In this document: piece by piece, positions 6,035 to 6,994 of the stretch
How positions within the stretch are numbered: position 1 is the first letter of the stretch
Layout: each line of letters opens with the position of its first letter
Source of the DNA: Actinomycetes bacterium
GTDB lineage: Bacteria; Actinomycetota; Actinomycetes; Mycobacteriales; Micromonosporaceae
Assembly (NCBI GenBank): GCA_021793335.1
Contig: JAJYSW010000173.1
Coordinates: 1-6,994, forward strand
DNA: 6,994 nt
Reading direction: 5' to 3'
Notes under the pieces: model-generated
Seen by the model: the letters and a program-made list of their open reading frames with translations, nothing else
Told to the model about the DNA's origin: nothing
The model's database searches: none
Program-made: the position numbers and the translations under genes

Positions 6035-6880
6035 ATGAGCAGACCTCGACAGGAGCAGGACCCCCCGGGGCACACGGCCGAGATGCGGCCCGAACCGCGC
6101 GATTCCATGGAGGGCTACGAAGGCCGGGGGCTGTTGAAGGACCGCAGGGCCCTGATCACCGGCGGCGACTCGGGCATCGGCCGAGCCGTGGCGGTCGCGT
6201 TCGCGAAAGAGGGCGCCGACGTCGCCATCGCCTATCTCGAAGAGCACGAGGACGCGGAGCGGACCGCCGAACTGGTCGAGGCCGAGCGACGTCAGTGCGC
6301 GCTGCTGCCCGGAGATCTCGGTTCGGCCGAGCACTGCGCGGAGGTCGTGGACCAGACCGTGCGGACGCTGGGCGGGCTCGATCTACTCGTCAACAACCTC
6401 GCCATGCAACGGCCGCTGGAGCGTCCCGAGGAGATCACCGACGAGCAGTGGACGCGCACCTTCGAAGTCAATATGCACAGCTACTTCAGGGTGACCGCCG
6501 CCGCACTGTCACACCTGAGCGATGGCGACGCGATCGTGAACACCAGCTCGGTCAACGGCCTACGGGGCAATAAGCACCTGATCGACTACTCGGCGACCAA
6601 GGGCGCGATCATCGCTTGGACCTATTCGATGGCGCAGGCCTTGGCCCCCAGAGGCATCCGCATCAACTGCGTGGCCCCAGGGCCGGTGTGGACGCCGCTG
6701 ATCCCCTCGACGTACTCAGCGGACCACGTGGAGACGTTCGGAGAGAGCCAGCCGTTGGGGCGGCCCGCCGAGCCCGACGAGCTCGCCCCCTCGTACGTGT
6801 TCCTGGCGGCGAACCGGCTCTCCTCGTACTACACCGGCGAGGTCATCGCCGCACTCGGCGGAGAGACCATGCCCGGTTGA
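6035..6880 (+). CDS. SDR family oxidoreductase (YghA/general stress protein 39-like)
   Basis: A 281-aa classical short-chain dehydrogenase/reductase, expected to be cytosolic and NAD(P)-dependent. Seen in order: the family-typical hydrophilic N-terminus with PPGHTAEMRPEPRDSMEGYEGRG (10-32), the cofactor loop TGGDSGIGR (42-50), GDLG (93-96), NNLA (120-123, variant of NNAG), active-site N146 in FEVNMHSYF, S172 in NTSSVNG, the catalytic Y185xxxK189 in DYSATKG, and NCVAPGPVWTPLIPS (211-225), ending in GEVIAALGGE. The long N-terminus and the GGDSGIGR and EGADVAIAYLEEHEDA features match the subgroup of E. coli YghA and Bacillus GS39/YhdF, whose members are often stress-induced; the substrate here is unknown. 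A stress-type promoter motif lies upstream and strong hairpins lie downstream. It is transcribed alone, divergent from the DUF2267 gene. Confidence 0.93.
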   Translation: MSRPRQEQDPPGHTAEMRPEPRDSMEGYEGRGLLKDRRALITGGDSGIGRAVAVAFAKEGADVAIAYLEEHEDAERTAELVEAERRQCALLPGDLGSAEHCAEVVDQTVRTLGGLDLLVNNLAMQRPLERPEEITDEQWTRTFEVNMHSYFRVTAAALSHLSDGDAIVNTSSVNGLRGNKHLIDYSATKGAIIAWTYSMAQALAPRGIRINCVAPGPVWTPLIPSTYSADHVETFGESQPLGRPAEPDELAPSYVFLAANRLSSYYTGEVIAALGGETMPG

Positions 6881-6906
6881 CCGGCGAGGACGCTTCGGGC
6901 GAACGC

Positions 6907-6922
6907 CCGGGCTCCTGCCCGG
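6907..6922 (+). terminator. Small hairpin after the SDR gene
   Basis: CCGGGC (6907-6912) pairs with GCCCGG (6917-6922) around the loop TCCT, 26 bases past the stop. It comes just before the much stronger hairpin at 6929 and may assist it. Confidence 0.35.
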
Positions 6923-6928
6923 ACAGGC

Positions 6929-6970
6929 GCGCGGGGCCCGGACATCGAGATCGATGTCCGGGCCCCGCGC
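6929..6970 (+). terminator. 20-base perfect inverted repeat, terminator of the SDR gene
   Basis: Bases 6929-6948 are the exact reverse complement of 6951-6970. As RNA this gives a 19-pair stem with the tetraloop AGAT, 48 bases past the SDR stop. The following bases CGTTCCGTCTCC are only mildly pyrimidine-rich. By symmetry it could act on both strands and insulate a gene beyond the right edge. Confidence 0.8.
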
Positions 6971-6994
6971 CGTTCCGTCTCCGGGACTCCGAGA

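Overview
The window reads as a chromosomal segment of a high-GC Gram-positive bacterium (an actinomycete). The signs are the very high GC content, strong G/C preference at third codon positions, GGAGG-type ribosome binding sites, long GC-rich hairpins without a T-tract as terminators, and promoter motifs of the actinobacterial SigB/SigF stress type. I cannot name a genus from the sequence alone.

Left and centre (about 1-4210), minus strand: a complete L-arabinose catabolic operon, transcribed araB -> araD -> araA. Ribulokinase (AraB, 554 aa), L-ribulose-5-phosphate 4-epimerase (AraD, 229 aa) and L-arabinose isomerase (AraA, 498 aa) are all full length and keep their known catalytic and metal-binding residues. 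Together they turn L-arabinose into D-xylulose 5-phosphate, which enters the pentose phosphate pathway. The genes are tightly packed: araD and araA overlap by one base (TAATG), and araB and araD are 37 bases apart. The 185-base region upstream of araB holds a weak candidate promoter and several repeated or palindromic elements that look like operators. A long hairpin at the left edge is the probable operon terminator. No arabinose transporter or regulator gene lies in the window.

Right part (4211-6994): three genes not obviously related to arabinose. Two are on the minus strand: an extended-SDR NAD-dependent epimerase/dehydratase (351 aa) and a small DUF2267 protein (135 aa). The third, on the plus strand, is a classical SDR oxidoreductase of the YghA/GS39-like type (281 aa), divergent from the DUF2267 gene. 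Strong hairpins follow the DUF2267 and SDR genes.

The most interesting observation is that each of these three genes has, in the right place and orientation, a GNNT-N15-GGGTA(C/T) motif with an identical 15-base spacer. This matches the stress sigma factor (SigB/SigF group) promoter pattern of actinobacteria. The ara operon lacks such a motif. The right part is therefore plausibly a small general-stress cluster beside a sugar operon under separate control. No mobile element, CRISPR array, tRNA or rRNA was seen. Apart from this regulatory arrangement the gene content is ordinary, and I see no clear new multi-gene system.
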